Source: Nymphaea colorata (lineage: Eukaryota > Streptophyta > Magnoliopsida > Nymphaeales > Nymphaeaceae). From it: DNA of 64,000 nucleotides. Numbering within the stretch: position 1 is the stretch's first letter; each line of letters starts with the position of its first letter. Where the stretch lies: the NCBI RefSeq assembly GCF_008831285.2, contig NC_045141.1, forward strand, positions 25,657,315 to 25,721,314. The letters are read 5' to 3'. The notes beneath the pieces were generated by a model that was not told the origin of the DNA, did not search any database, and saw only the letters and a program-made list of their open reading frames with translations. Of the stretch, positions 47,758 to 60,900 are shown in pieces. Position numbers and translations under genes: made by a program.

Positions 47758-50112
47758 GTATCTGGTAGTATCTGGTAGCTTTTTCCATCATGTAGACCTT
47801 CCCAATTGAATTGTTTTTCCTTGTGCGCTTGAGTCCTCGCAACAAGTTTTGTTGTGTCAATGGTCTCATGATCAGAGTAGATAATTTTAAGCATGCGTAA
47901 CAGTCTGTAAGAGCCACATTATGTGGAAATGGTCTGTAGATTGGACAAACGGAATGGTAAGGATTGCCAGAACATTAAACCACTTTAACTCGGAAGAACT
48001 CTCTCTCTCTCCGTCTCCCTCTCAACAATGTTAATTCGAGTTTGTGTCTGCATCTTGATTTGCTGAGCAATTCATCTATGTGAGTCTGAGCTTTTCTGGG
48101 GTTACTGTCAATCACCATTAAGAGTTGAACTTACTGATTAGCACAGGAGTTGGCAAAGTTGGACCCACGCTAATGGAGATTTAGACGTATATAAAATGCA
48201 TTACCCATATCAAACGAAACTGAATCTTGGCTAATCATACTTGGATCTAGCAATGCAATGCCGAATCCGAGTGTTTACCCGCCGTCAGATACATGTCCGT
48301 CAGATTAAATATAAAAAAAAACAGTCCTAATCCAATTCAGTTCTTTCTAAAGACAAATCTAGATCCGATGTCCGATAATTTTTTACCAGTTGCACCGCTA
48401 GCCTGCACCTGCAACGTAAAGAGAAGTTTGCAAATGGTGTTGACTACTACTACTGTCCCGCACTCATTTTAATTGAATATGCAAAAAGCAAGGGATATAA
48501 GATCAGGATAAGCTCATGTCGACGCAAACGATGTTCCACTGACCAAGCTCCCGAACAATGACGAAGAAAGGGAACCCCACGAATTCCAACTTGACATTTT
48601 TCTTACTTCGGCGCCAAAACCATTTCAGGGAAATGTTAAAATCCGCAGGCTAGGATGGATAAATTTGACAGCTTCAAGATCTGAAAACTAAACAGGGAAC
48701 CTGACATATAACCTTTAGTCAAATTTAAGATCTGTCAAGTTCACTGCTTTATGTCAATCAGAACTTTTAATGGTTTGATAACATAAAAAGGGTCAAAAAT
48801 TTTAAACCAAAGTTACAGAAGCCCTTCCCATCCAGCTATATGAAACTGGCGAAAGGTTTCTTAAGTCTTTCTTTCCCCAAAAATCCCGTTGAATGAGAAA
48901 GCCACCAAAATATAACCGTAATCGTAGATTGCGACAAAGACAGAATCTAGACATACTGCACAAGGGATGCACCTACAGGGATTATTAATCCATTAATCTC
49001 GACAGGCATCCTGAAAACATAAATAGCGTACCTCACAATACAGAAAGAACTTGCATTCAAGCATTTGAGGAACCCCTGGAATCCAATTACTTGAAAAATT
49101 CCTACGTCCCTTGATCAAAACTAACCATGAAAACGTGAAATGAATGGTGATGATACTCAGCTGCCCAAAATCCAAATACTTCTATTTTGGAGACAGCACT
49201 CATCTCAAATACATGTTGCTCCAAAAAAATTTCAGCCAGTTTCAAGGCGGCTTCTTGCAAGACTATCAATAACCACTCACAATAATTCAACCTCAAATCC
49301 TACTTCCAAAAAGTCGGAAACAATATAAAAAAAACTAAAAAACAAAAGAAGCTACATGTGAAGGAGGTGGTACAGATAGATAGGGACCGGGAAATTGGGA
49401 ACAAAGAGTGGACAACGAGCGTCTAGTGTTAGACCAGGAGTCGTCAAGGAACCAGTACAAGCCATTTAAAGAGTTGGTCCCTATAAGACACAAAACCAAA
49501 TGCCTTTCTATTTGCTACGAGCGAATGCTACTGATTAACTGTCAACTGAGAGTAGTCATTACCAACCATATCAATTACACCTTAAGAGGGTCATAACTAC
49601 TATATTAATTGTTCCTTGGAAACATGCTTCAAACAAGTAAGAATCAAAACAGATTCTTACCATCGTGGCAGATTACCTCGATATAATTAACAGAAACCAC
49701 AGCAGATTGTCCATCTAGATGTAAGAGGAAAAAATCGCATATATTATTTCACTGCAGCTACATGTTCAATCATCAAGGCTTTTCACGCGAACCCAACTTG
49801 AACAGTCGAAAACACCAATTCATTCGTATGTTGTTAAAGAAAGACCCCTTCAACTAGAAGAATCACTGTTATAGAACACAGACAGCAATTCTAAAAGCAA
49901 AACACCAAGGGCAGAGAACAGGATGTCTTGATGGGTATGAATATCCCCAAATTAAACTAACACAAAATTTCGGTAAAATTAACATCGTCAACAACTCAAA
50001 GATACCAATCTTTCGATATTGTTTGGTGCATAAACAATAAGAAGACAAAAAAGGAAACTGAAGAACTAGAATAACATCACGGATTTCTTCTATTCGCTGA
50101 CATCAATGAGAT
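47758..50112. other. Intergenic (convergent 3' ends)
   Basis: The small-protein gene and the eL37 gene end toward each other across this AT-rich stretch, which likely holds both 3' UTRs. A short ct run is at 48001-48010. No gene recognised. Confidence 0.45.
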
Positions 50113-50816
50113 CTAAGACGACGCCGCATCTGCCCTCTTCCTTGGCGCTGCTTCAGTTCCTGAAACCCAAATGAGAGCACGACGAGGTCAGTAAACCGAA
50201 ATAATCCCCATAAGAGACAAACTAACAAAGAATTATTCTATGCTACCAGGGTTACCTTCTCTGAAATTGCTCTTGAATCGACGAGGCATGTGACGGAGGT
50301 ACCGCATACGGCCCGTTCCCGTGGTCTTCCTCCTGATCGCCTTCACGCTCCAGTTATCTGCCAAAACGAATACATTATAGCCCACCACACCCTAAATCCC
50401 CGAGGCCCCAACAAAGTCGCACGACAGCAACAGAAAACTATCAACCCAATCAACGAACTAAATCCGAATCATAAACAAAGGGAACGCGCACCACGAAGTT
50501 TGCGCAAGAAGAATGAGCTCCGAATGGGAAGATAAACGCAAATAAGAAGAAGAAAACTCACATTTCCTAATGCGGGCAGATGGGTAGCCGCAGGAGCCGC
50601 AGCGGCTCTTCTGCAGATGGAAACTCCGGCGACCGCATCTCACGCAGAGGGTGTGGGTCTTGTTCCTCCTCTTTCCGAAGCTCCCGGTTCCCTTCCCCTG
50701 TATGATTTTACCATCAAACGGAGGTTAGATTCAAGGCCGCTGTGATGAGAGAAGACAAGAAAGAGCAATCAAAGTAGAAGAGGAAGAAGAAGAATCGGGT
50801 TGCAAGAGATCACCAT
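50113..50816 (-). CDS. RPL37: 60S ribosomal protein eL37, 95 aa, 4 exons
   Basis: Minus-strand exons 50816-50814, 50697-50562, 50357-50256 and 50159-50113 join to 96 codons, the normal eL37 length. The first coding exon is the ATG alone, followed directly by a GT donor; I recall the same intron after the start codon in animal RPL37. Protein: [19 protein letters not shown] start, zinc ribbon with C19-x2-C22 (CVRC) and C34-x2-C37 (CGSC), [40 protein letters not shown], ending RKRADAASS. eL37 is a small zinc-binding protein that threads into 25S rRNA near the exit tunnel. A telo-box lies just upstream, as usual for plant ribosomal protein genes. Confidence 0.96.
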
Positions 50817-52554
50817 GGTCGTCTGGCCTTTGAGTCCCCCTGTGTTTTCGGCAGCCGCCCCTTTAGTACGAGAGAAGGGAAAGGGGGAAGGTGGTGAAAG
50901 GAAAGGAATATAAGGCCCGCTTAGAAACCCTAACAGCTGGGTTTCAGATTCGGGTCGGATCCAACAATTATCGCCGGCTCTAGACTTTAGTGTTCTTTCC
51001 CTACTCGAGTGCCGACCCAGGATCTGGTTTGCGTATAATAACTAAGATACAGACATATAAATAGAACATACTTATTTACTTGAAAAAAATTGAGCATCTT
51101 TAAAGAGTTCCGAGATGAGTCAAGTTTGGGTCGAAGTCATATATTAGATCCAGCTGCCCTCTCCAAATTCAGTCAAGTTTGGGATCAGACCCAGCTGACC
51201 CCTTGAATTTGGAGATCTTAGATCTCTCCCTCTCTTAATAAACTTTTCATGTATTTCAGTTCTCGTAAACCGCTTGCGCCTCTGATTAATTTACTGGGGG
51301 ATGAGTAAAAATTGAAGTGTGATAACTTTAGCCTTTCTCAAATTTTGAGACAGATCTATAATATGTCTCTTGGATGGACGTTTCTGTTGCTACCCAAATC
51401 ATTTTTTTGCTTTAGTGGTTTAATTTATGTAAAAATTACAAAGATGATGACAGTTGCATTTTAACAAGGAATCATGTGCAAATAACCTTATGGCCATAAA
51501 TTTAACGTTCGATGCATTGTTTGCATCTGGGCTTAGATCTGAGTTGATCTAAGAACTTAAGATAATAGATTATCACACTTTATGATGTGTGAAAAGGTGC
51601 AAGGATTGCACCGCGTTTGTTGGTCTTGCATCATAAAATGCATGAATCTCAAGACAGACAAATTTTTCCTATGACTTAAAATCCACAAATTTGAGGCACA
51701 GGTTTATAATAGTGACGTTACATATACAGTTCCCCAATCCATGATTTATTAGAACCATAAAATTAAGTTGAGGCCACTACCCTTATATTGAGATATTGAC
51801 ATTAATCAAATTCAGTGTTAAGTTGGTAGCAGTCAAAAGAAGTGTCTAACCTATCAGTAGCCAAGTGCACGGAGATCTTGCTCTTGTACACTTGACAAGC
51901 TTTGAGCACGTGCCTCTGCTAATCTAGATAGTATAATTTACCATGAAGTCAATTGACATTTATTTTACACAAGCCAAAACAAAATTTACAAATTCACGGG
52001 ACTAACCGGACCATTGACTCCATCGCATTGGACCTGAAAAAATTGTGCTTTAATAAGCGACGATGTCGGCCAAGTGAATAAAGCAGGACATGAAATTGCC
52101 CGTTGACAGAGACGAAAAAAAGAAAGACTATGATCAGGGAAACATTTGCCACAAGGATCCACGATCTAGCATTTGACGAACGTAAATGTACGCCAGGAAA
52201 ATACCATAAAGGCCGATAACACCCTGTTGTTCAGGTTAAAGATCCTAAATTAGAGAAAAGAAGACACCAACTTAGGATGATCCTCAATTTTACATGACAG
52301 TACAACAGAAAAAATGCTCATGCAAGTGCTCTTCTTCTAAAACTCAATGTAGCAACTAAGGAGAGACAATTACAAAAATTAAAAAGGGAAAAATGAAAAA
52401 GAAAAAGAAAAAAAAAACAGATGGCCATTCTTTGCAACAGGAAGCCCTTTAGTCCAACTTTGCTCATCTTCCAATTGCTACTCGGGGCAGAAACCTGAGC
52501 TGAGCAAGTCGAACGAGAACTGTGCACCTAGCACGCAGGCATTATGTTACGTAT
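50817..52554. other. Intergenic: eL37 promoter side to PRP19 3' end
   Basis: The eL37 promoter lies at the left end; the PRP19 3' UTR occupies an unknown part of the right end. Between them is AT-rich DNA with no recognised gene. Confidence 0.5.
50925..50933 (-). promoter_or_regulatory. Telo-box in eL37 promoter
   Basis: AAACCCTAA about 110 bp upstream of the eL37 ATG. Telo-boxes of this sequence are enriched just upstream of plant ribosomal protein genes and act with site II elements; a ggccc core (50913-50917) adjacent to it is a partial site II match. Confidence 0.6.
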
Positions 52555-52727
52555 TCACGGTTCTTCTGCTCCAGCAACAGGCAGGCCAAAGAATCGAAGA
52601 TTTCTGTCCATGGTTCCCACTGCCAAGTATTTCGCATCAACCCCAAATTTCACAGACGTAATTCGATCTGCAGGCAAACCAGGAGAACATCACCTAAGAC
52701 ATACATCATATATACATAAACATAAAC

Positions 52728-52760
<33 letters not shown>

Positions 52761-55700
52761 CCTGTTCCTGACAAATCTGGCAAGGTGTTAATACAATCCC
52801 ATTCCTGCTTGACACTACCAACATTATAGATCCTGCAGCAGTTCGAAATTCATCAATTAATTAGCCACGTCGTCTGTCAACCCTTCCAAAAAACTGAACC
52901 TTAGCTTTCATACTAATATAGGTTTCCTTGTAAGGCAGGAATGACCGACCTTATGTCTGAACCGGCAATTGCAAGGTAGGCACCACTGTGATCAAATTCC
53001 ACTACAAAGTACATGAAAGATATGTCAGCATGCATTTTACACAATTAGGGATATAAATCAGTTCATCACTCCGTGAAAATTGAAACTCACCCACATGCTA
53101 AACCATGCAGACCAAGGCCAAAAATGTTATCTATGACATCAATAGCCAGCAAGACAACTTTCAAGGCCATCAGATGAGAAAAGTGGATTCGTGTGTGATG
53201 GGTAAGGAGAACATTTGATATAAAACAAAGAATTGTTTTGCAGAAGAAATCTTCAGGAAAAAACTATCATATGCAACATTTAAGGAAAAACATATCCACC
53301 ATCCGTTAGTAACACAAAAGAACACATTAAAAAGAACATTAAAAAATGACATTATTGTATTAACATCTCATCTGCTATTATTATAGAACGCAAACTTTTC
53401 TAAAAGTATCCAACAGAATCAGGGGTATCGTCCAAAACATCATCAAGTACTTATAACATAGGCTTCCCTTCAGTGCATAACTAAAATGTCTCCAAATGTG
53501 GCCAGGAAAACAGCTAAAAAGTATGTGCCAGAACTATACATCCTCAAAGGAGTGACTAGATCACAGCAGTCTTACCAGAATTTGTAGGTGTATTTGGCTC
53601 ATAAGGGCTGAAGGACCTGAAGTTCTTCAACTTGCGCAGATCCCAGAGTTTCACACCATCCCTTGCTGCTGTCTAAAATTTATTAAAAATTCAACTCATG
53701 ATTTCATTAGATTCTCCATTTCTTGATGAAACAAATATAGGTTATCAAGAACTTTTAAAAACGGCAGAACTATACTTAACCTAGACATCAGAAGAACACA
53801 ACACATACCGCAAGAAAATATCCATTTTCTGAGAAGGAGATGGCAGTAACAGGCCCAACATGTCCATCAAATGTTGCTACATTTGTCTACATGTAACAAA
53901 TTGTTAGAGGAGATGACAAACGCAGGAAGAGAATTTTTGTTTGTATCAGAGATAGCTATTCTACGGGGTAGAGTTCAAAAATAATTACCTGAGTCTTTAC
54001 ATCCCAAATTCTGACTGCAGCTCCCGAAGTTCCAGTCCCAAGGATAAGACCATCGGGATGAAAAGCAGCAGAAGTATAACCGTCCTCACCAGCGGAATCA
54101 TCAGCCTGCATAACCATCTCAATCAAATACCAGTATAACCTGCATGCATGTGTTGTGTATCTCTCTGGGTGGGGAGGAGATAGAAAGAGAGAGAAGGTGT
54201 GTGTTGGGAGGGGGGAGGGCTGAGGGATGGAGAGAGACCTTCTGGACTTGTGAGAGGCACATTCCTGAAGTAATATCATAAAAGCACCATGTGGCATCCA
54301 TTGAAGCAGTCACAAAGTAATTATGTGTGGCATGTACTGATACAGCTTGCACCTGCCAATTAAGAATTCCAACGCAACTAAGCAAGAAATATATTGAAAA
54401 AATAAGGATATAAGTTAAATTTAGATATATACATAAAGAAAATTATATCAAAAAGAAGTACAACTGGGCCATAAGCAAAATCATTTACATCAGATTGTCA
54501 AGGCGCACAGATATTAGGCAAAAGAATAGTTTAAGACATTATCTAACTAATTACTGCTTTCCAACCATTCACAAAGTGTTAACAAGTTCCTAAAACAGAC
54601 CAACGTGATAGTTGGCAATGAGTGCAGTGCTAATCAGGTATGTTGGAGCACACCCTACTCTTAGGTGGACTAGAAGAGTACATAAGATTGCAAGCAGTAG
54701 AAAAAGAAGTCACATAAACTGTCTAGACAAGCTTTAAGCATAAAAGAATATTTCAACACCTAGTTCCTGTATTTCCCCCTTTCTAGTGTACAATGGATCA
54801 GTTCTCAGGCTAACATAGGACATGCATAAGGGAAACAAGAACAGCTTGAAACCAGAAATTAAACCTCGGCTGTATGATCCTTCAGGACATGTAGGCAACT
54901 ATAGTCGTCATTTTCAGACCCTCTCCATACACGGACCGTCTGCAAGAAATAAGAGTGAATATAGACAATAAGACTTATCCAGAAATCTTTGAACAATGTT
55001 TGACAACAATAACTGACTAAGCTCAACTTAGCAAGAGAAACAACAAATTAAGAATCAAACTATGCACAATTATTTTTTTTCAAAGAAAGTTCCTAGAAGA
55101 AAAAAACACTCAGGGTCTATCAAGTAGCAAGCCCAAGCAACACAACCAGAAAAAAGAAACAAAGTGAACTTCTAACATACCTTATCACCTGAACCAGTTA
55201 TAAACAACTCATCTCGAGGCACAAATTTAACACATGTAACCTGAGGGCAATGAACAAGCAGAAGAATATTAAATGATGCAAGAAAATTAATTAATTTTAA
55301 GCAAGCAAAGTCAGGGTGGGTTGTGCAACATGTGATTGAATAGATCTCATGGGTTACAGCAACTACACAACCATCTCGCAGCATTCCAATGTCATAAACA
55401 TATACTCTTGATGTGGTTATTTACAGGATAAAAGAAATTACTACAACAGGATACCTTCTTCGTGTGCCCACTAAGAGTGGAAAGAATCTGGCCAGAAGAT
55501 CGGTCAAAAATTATAGAATTTGTGTCAACACCACCTGTTGCAATGACATCCTTCCAAGGCACAAATACACAACATGCAAGAAGTCAGCATTAGAACAAGC
55601 AAAGATTTGGCTTTAGAGGTTATAACTGCAAATTTTTATGTAGCATCACTGGCCACAGACATGCATTGAGATGAAACGGATTTTCATGGACACTTACTTT

Positions 55701-57695
55701 TGTCGGATGGATATCTACAGATAGAATGCCTGGTTTGTTGGTCTTGTGCAGTGGATGACTAGAAATCTGAGTGTAACTCATTAGCGATTCTTTCGATGCC
55801 AATGTTGGGGGAATCTAGTCATGGAAGGAGCATGATTAATAACTTTAACCATGTATTATAAACCATCGAAAAGCAAATCTGCAACCTCCAAAAATGTTTA
55901 CAGAATGAACTTAGACAGGAGGTCCATCCAATGGCAGATAAAGCAGATGCTTGTGAAGATTAAGCAAACACAATAAAAGCCCATTACCTGACGCTTCTTC
56001 CTTTGCCCTGACAGTACTGCATTGCATTCTGTGAGTTCCTCAATAATAGCTGCAGATATGCCAGGACGGATTCTCTTTCCACCAGGACCCAAATCCTCTT
56101 CTTCAGCAGCTGAAAATCACAATGATACATTGCGCGTACTGAGTGCATGGTTCCCCAAGAAACTACATATGACACCAATGGTAAAGAAGATATTCTTTGA
56201 TTATAAACACAAGGATACCTCTTTTGCCATTGCTAATAACTGAGGCATTCACTGGGACACCAGCAGGTGCATTGAGGGGAATCTGTCTCTCTGCCTGAGC
56301 CAGTAAAGCCCTTGCTTCATCCCTTTCCTTCTTAACTCTTGCTATGACTCGGCAAGCAGCATCATGCTGACAAAGGAAATCTACCACACTTAGTCCTATA
56401 TCTATTTGCTGATTCCTTACAACTTTTGTTATAAGTTTTAACTTCTAACTATAATATCACACCTCTATTTTATTTAGAACTACAATGAAAGTTCCTTGGA
56501 AAGGTCTTTGCAGATTCCATTGCCACAAACCTCATTCTCAATAAGGTTGTGCCAACAAGGTTTCATCTGGTACAAAAAAAAAAAAAGTCTTTCTTCGCAA
56601 AATTTCCGTAATTCAAATTTCAAAAAAATAAAAAATATACAAAATCATCAAATCTTCTGAATGTCTTAAAACAATCTTGATAAAAATTCAATTTTTTAAT
56701 TAAAATGTTAAAAAATTCAAAATATACTAGACATGGTTTTTCAAAAAGACGTGCAAAAATCACAAATATAATACCTTTATATTGGCGATATTTTCCAGTT
56801 TCCACATATTGCAATAAATTCGCTTTTCGTGTTTAACTTCTATTTGGTGACACTATCACAATATTACAAAAATGTTGCAAATATGTGGGACAAAAGTTTG
56901 AAATTGTGGCATGGTTGAACTGTTCCTTGCAAAACTTCAATGCTCATCAACTGCTGTTAACATCACAACCTCTCTCAAAATTATCAAACTTCAGATCGGA
57001 TAAGAAAACCTAAAACTTGTGTTGGTTCTGCAATTATGAACCAATGAACACGACGGAATGTAACTAAAATTAAGGAACTGGACGATGTCGTTCTCAAATG
57101 CCTTTATTGTTTTCATAGTGACCATACCAGAATAAGGATGCTTCCAGGAAGACATAATAAGTTCTGACTTCTGATTAACTTAGTTATCAAAATCAGAAAT
57201 ACTATATACTCTTTATACATAAATACATACATACATATATATATATATATAAACAGTAAATATCATGTAAACACACAAGAAAACACTTTTATCAGAATTG
57301 GATGATTAGAGTTGAAGTTGTGGCAAACCAACGATTTGGTGACAAATTCAACAATGCCATGTGTCAGATTTCAACCATTTTAAATATTTAAAAGTTCTTT
57401 TAATTTACATTAATTCCATTTACTGTTAACATCACAACCTCTCTCAAAATTATCAAACTTCAGATCGGATAAGAAAACCTAAAACTTGTGTTGGTTCTGC
57501 AATTATGAACCAATGAACACGACGGAATGTAACTAAAATTAAGGAACTGGACGATGTCGTTCTCAAATGCCTTTATTGTTTTCATAGTGACCATACCAGA
57601 ATAAGGATGCTTCCAGGAAGACATAATAAGTTCTGACTTCTGATTAACTTAGTTATCAAAATCAGAAATACTATATACTCTTTATACATAAATAC

Positions 57696-57774
<79 letters not shown>

Positions 57775-57857
57775 AAATCGTTGGTTTGCCACAACTTCAA
57801 CTCTAATCATCCAATTCTGATAAAAGTGTTTTCTTGTGTGTTTACATGATATTTACT

Positions 57858-57925
<68 letters not shown>

Positions 57926-60900
57926 AGTAAATATCATGTAAACACACAAGAAAACACTTTTATCAGAATTGGATGATTAGAGTTGAAGTTGTGGCAAACC
58001 AACGATTTGGTGACAAATTCAACAATGCCATGTGTCAGATTTCAACCATTTCAAATATTTAAAAGTTCTTTTAATTTACATTAATTCCATTTAAATTTCT
58101 AGAAAATGAATTTTTAGATATTTTTGACAATGCACAAATAATTTAACTGAAATCAGTGAATCAATCAATTCACCAAAGCAGCAGCTCCACCAATTCAGTT
58201 CAGGAACTGATTTCTACAACCCACAAAAATATAGAACATGCAGAATTTAGAAATATGTGTGTGCTGTGTATGCTATAAAGTATAAACACAAGGAGAGCTA
58301 TTCAAGGAAAACTGTTAAATAAAAACTTAGTAAAATTTTCATACTTGGTTTGGAAAAGCCCAGTTTGGAGACTAGCTGATCAAGGCAGTTGACTAGCACC
58401 TAGGACAACCAGGCAACTAGTTGGACTAACTAGTCCCTAGGTTGACAACTAAGATGATTAATGGCCAAACAAGATGAGTCATCTAACTTCTAGTAAGCTT
58501 CCAAAGGGATCTATGTTATTGAAGGCGTGACTAGGCACACTTAGGGGACTGTTTAAATAATTACGACTGTATGTATTACACACAGTCAATATTATATAAT
58601 TTCTGTTATCTAATACATCATATTCGCATATCGGACTTAATATCTATATTCAAAAGTGTGGAAAATAACTATTAAATATATATTAAGCTATTAAACATTG
58701 AGTATTAAGTTATATAGTATGACTAATGGTGATATAGTCATGATATGACACCAATCCATAATAGTCAAATACTATATGATTTATACTATACTTGTATAAT
58801 GAAGACACATATAAAGTTTATAGCATTGAAGACTTAACAAACTGAAAATCAGTACAATAAGTTCCTAATCTCAAATTTTCACTTTAATAGCCATTTCCAC
58901 ATTGAAGGAAGAGTAAAAGACTATCTCTTCAGCTTCCACAACTTCAAATTTGCACCACACTGGCCTCTAGCGCTACTTAATCCTTATTAAAGAGTCTTTA
59001 AGATGTCCCCAGAGTCACTGAGTGTCTCTTCGACTTTTATGGACTAGCCACAGGCATGCCTAGTCACGCCTAGCTTCAGTGCACAAGACCTTGCATTGCC
59101 TAAGTGCTGGACTTCAGTGATGCAGGCGGAGTAGCGCCTAGGAGTGCATCTAGGTGACACCTCAACAACAAAGGAAGGGATAGATGCGGAAGAACAAGGT
59201 TTTTGAGTGAAAATGCATGTCTCACAACCGTACAACGGTCATACTTAGAGGCAGAAGACTACAAGGGGGCCCATTACTCCTCTCTATTCCTAATAAAAAA
59301 TCCCAATTATTTTGTTTTAAAGCACATTTGTTTGGTCTTCCAGCATAACAAGGTATAACACCTTTAGAAAAATACTTGTTGACTGTTTTCTTTCTCTTTA
59401 TCCTTCCTCTAACAAATTATGAATAATTTAAAATTGCAATTGTTTAGTGCAGTATGCAAGCATTACATTGCGTGCAAAGCAAGGTAGTAAACTATAGATT
59501 CATGAGATATGAGAAAGGCATACTCATGCAGGATCAGAAAACATAAACATGGAATAAGCCACCCATCACCTCCATTCAGAGACGTACCTGGTATAATGCA
59601 TGACTTAGCTCTTGTCTCGCAGTATGCAGCTGCTGCTCCAGTGCAAAATTAGACAACATCAGAGCATCCCACTCCTAGTAAAACAGCAGAAGAGAAATCA
59701 TTATCGGCTATTTCAGCATTCGTCAGACAAAAGCAAGAAGATAAACAATCCCACTTTCACTGAAGAGTGGACGCATGAAATTGATAGTACAGATTGTAGC
59801 AAGTACATTCAAAAAACAATTGCATAGAGGTAGACACTGATTTGGAACTTCAACTTTGTAGCTAAAATATGCTTTGATTTTTTCTTATGTCTATGATATA
59901 ACCAGTTGAATTGCCAAAATTCCATCAGGGACAGCAGATATTCTTATAACTATTTAAAGAACAACCAACATATCATTGATTTGGACCTTCAATTTAATGA
60001 CAAAGATACGTCTTTATTTATGTGTTAAGTAATCATGGAAGTTTGGTGCCCACGCATGCAACAGACGATGGCTGATTAACTCCTCCCTGCTACTGTTCTT
60101 CAAGAGAAAGAGGTAGTTGGAATCCAAACAAAACATAAACCATATAATGACCATCCAAGTGGTCCTAATTTAATCAGAATAAAGTCATGAAAGAAGGTAA
60201 AACTTTTAAATTTTAACTAGTCTAAGAATGAAAACATAGCGTAACCATGGTCGAGGACAACTAACTACAGATGACCTTGCTGAACATACTAACAACAAGA
60301 ATTCACGTGCACAGTGTCATGTCCTACCAAGACAAAAGGGAAGATATAGCAAAAGGTTACAGCACATCAAAAGGATAACAGATAAGTGGAAGCATAAGAA
60401 TTAATGCTGTGTATTGCCAAGTTAGTGACGGTTCCAGTATTGGTAGATACATGCTTTCGAACTCTAATCAACGAATTGGGAGCCCGTATCCACTAAAAGC
60501 AATCAAAGAAAACACAAGCAGCTATACCGCGATATAGACGCAGCAACGGAGTAAAAAACTCATCTAAAACAAGCGACAGTAAGAAGGACAGGAGAGTGGT
60601 CCAAGTATGCGTACATTTTGGAACAACCCGAGCATCCCTGGAATGCTTGCAGCTTGAACAGGCCTTGGCTTGACGGCCTGCGTATTGGGTAAGCGCGCAA
60701 CGACAAATTTCACAACAAAATGCAAATCCGATTAACACAGGATTGATAAAGAAGGAGAAAACAAAAACACCATCAAAAGGATTACCTTATTCGTCTTCAC
60801 CGAAACGATGTCCTCCATAGTAAGAGGCTCTCCAGTAACAGGACATTTCCCATACTCCTGCGCAAACAAGAAAATGATGAAAAAGGAGGCCGGGTCCTCT

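Larger units (their letters stand above)
56954..58093. repeat. Recent tandem duplication, 469-bp unit
   Basis: Unit 1 is 56954-57422 and unit 2 is 57423-58093, both beginning ctgttaacatcacaacctct and ending acattaattccattta. Outside the microsatellite I noticed only about one base difference (ttttaaatattt versus tttcaaatattt) and a cata repeat-number change. Unit 2 is about 200 bp longer because of expanded (AT)n and an extra inverted copy of an internal segment. Confidence 0.95.
56367..59587 (-). other. Intron 5 of PRP19 (3.2 kb) with duplications and an inserted element
   Basis: Largest intron of the gene. From low to high coordinate it holds an AT-rich repeat remnant (about 56570-56880), a tandem duplication (56954-58093) with an internal inverted repeat, ctag-rich partly palindromic DNA (about 58370-58450), and a TIR element candidate (58514-59170). 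No exon is hidden here: the flanking exons join in phase and match the family without a gap. Confidence 0.75.
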
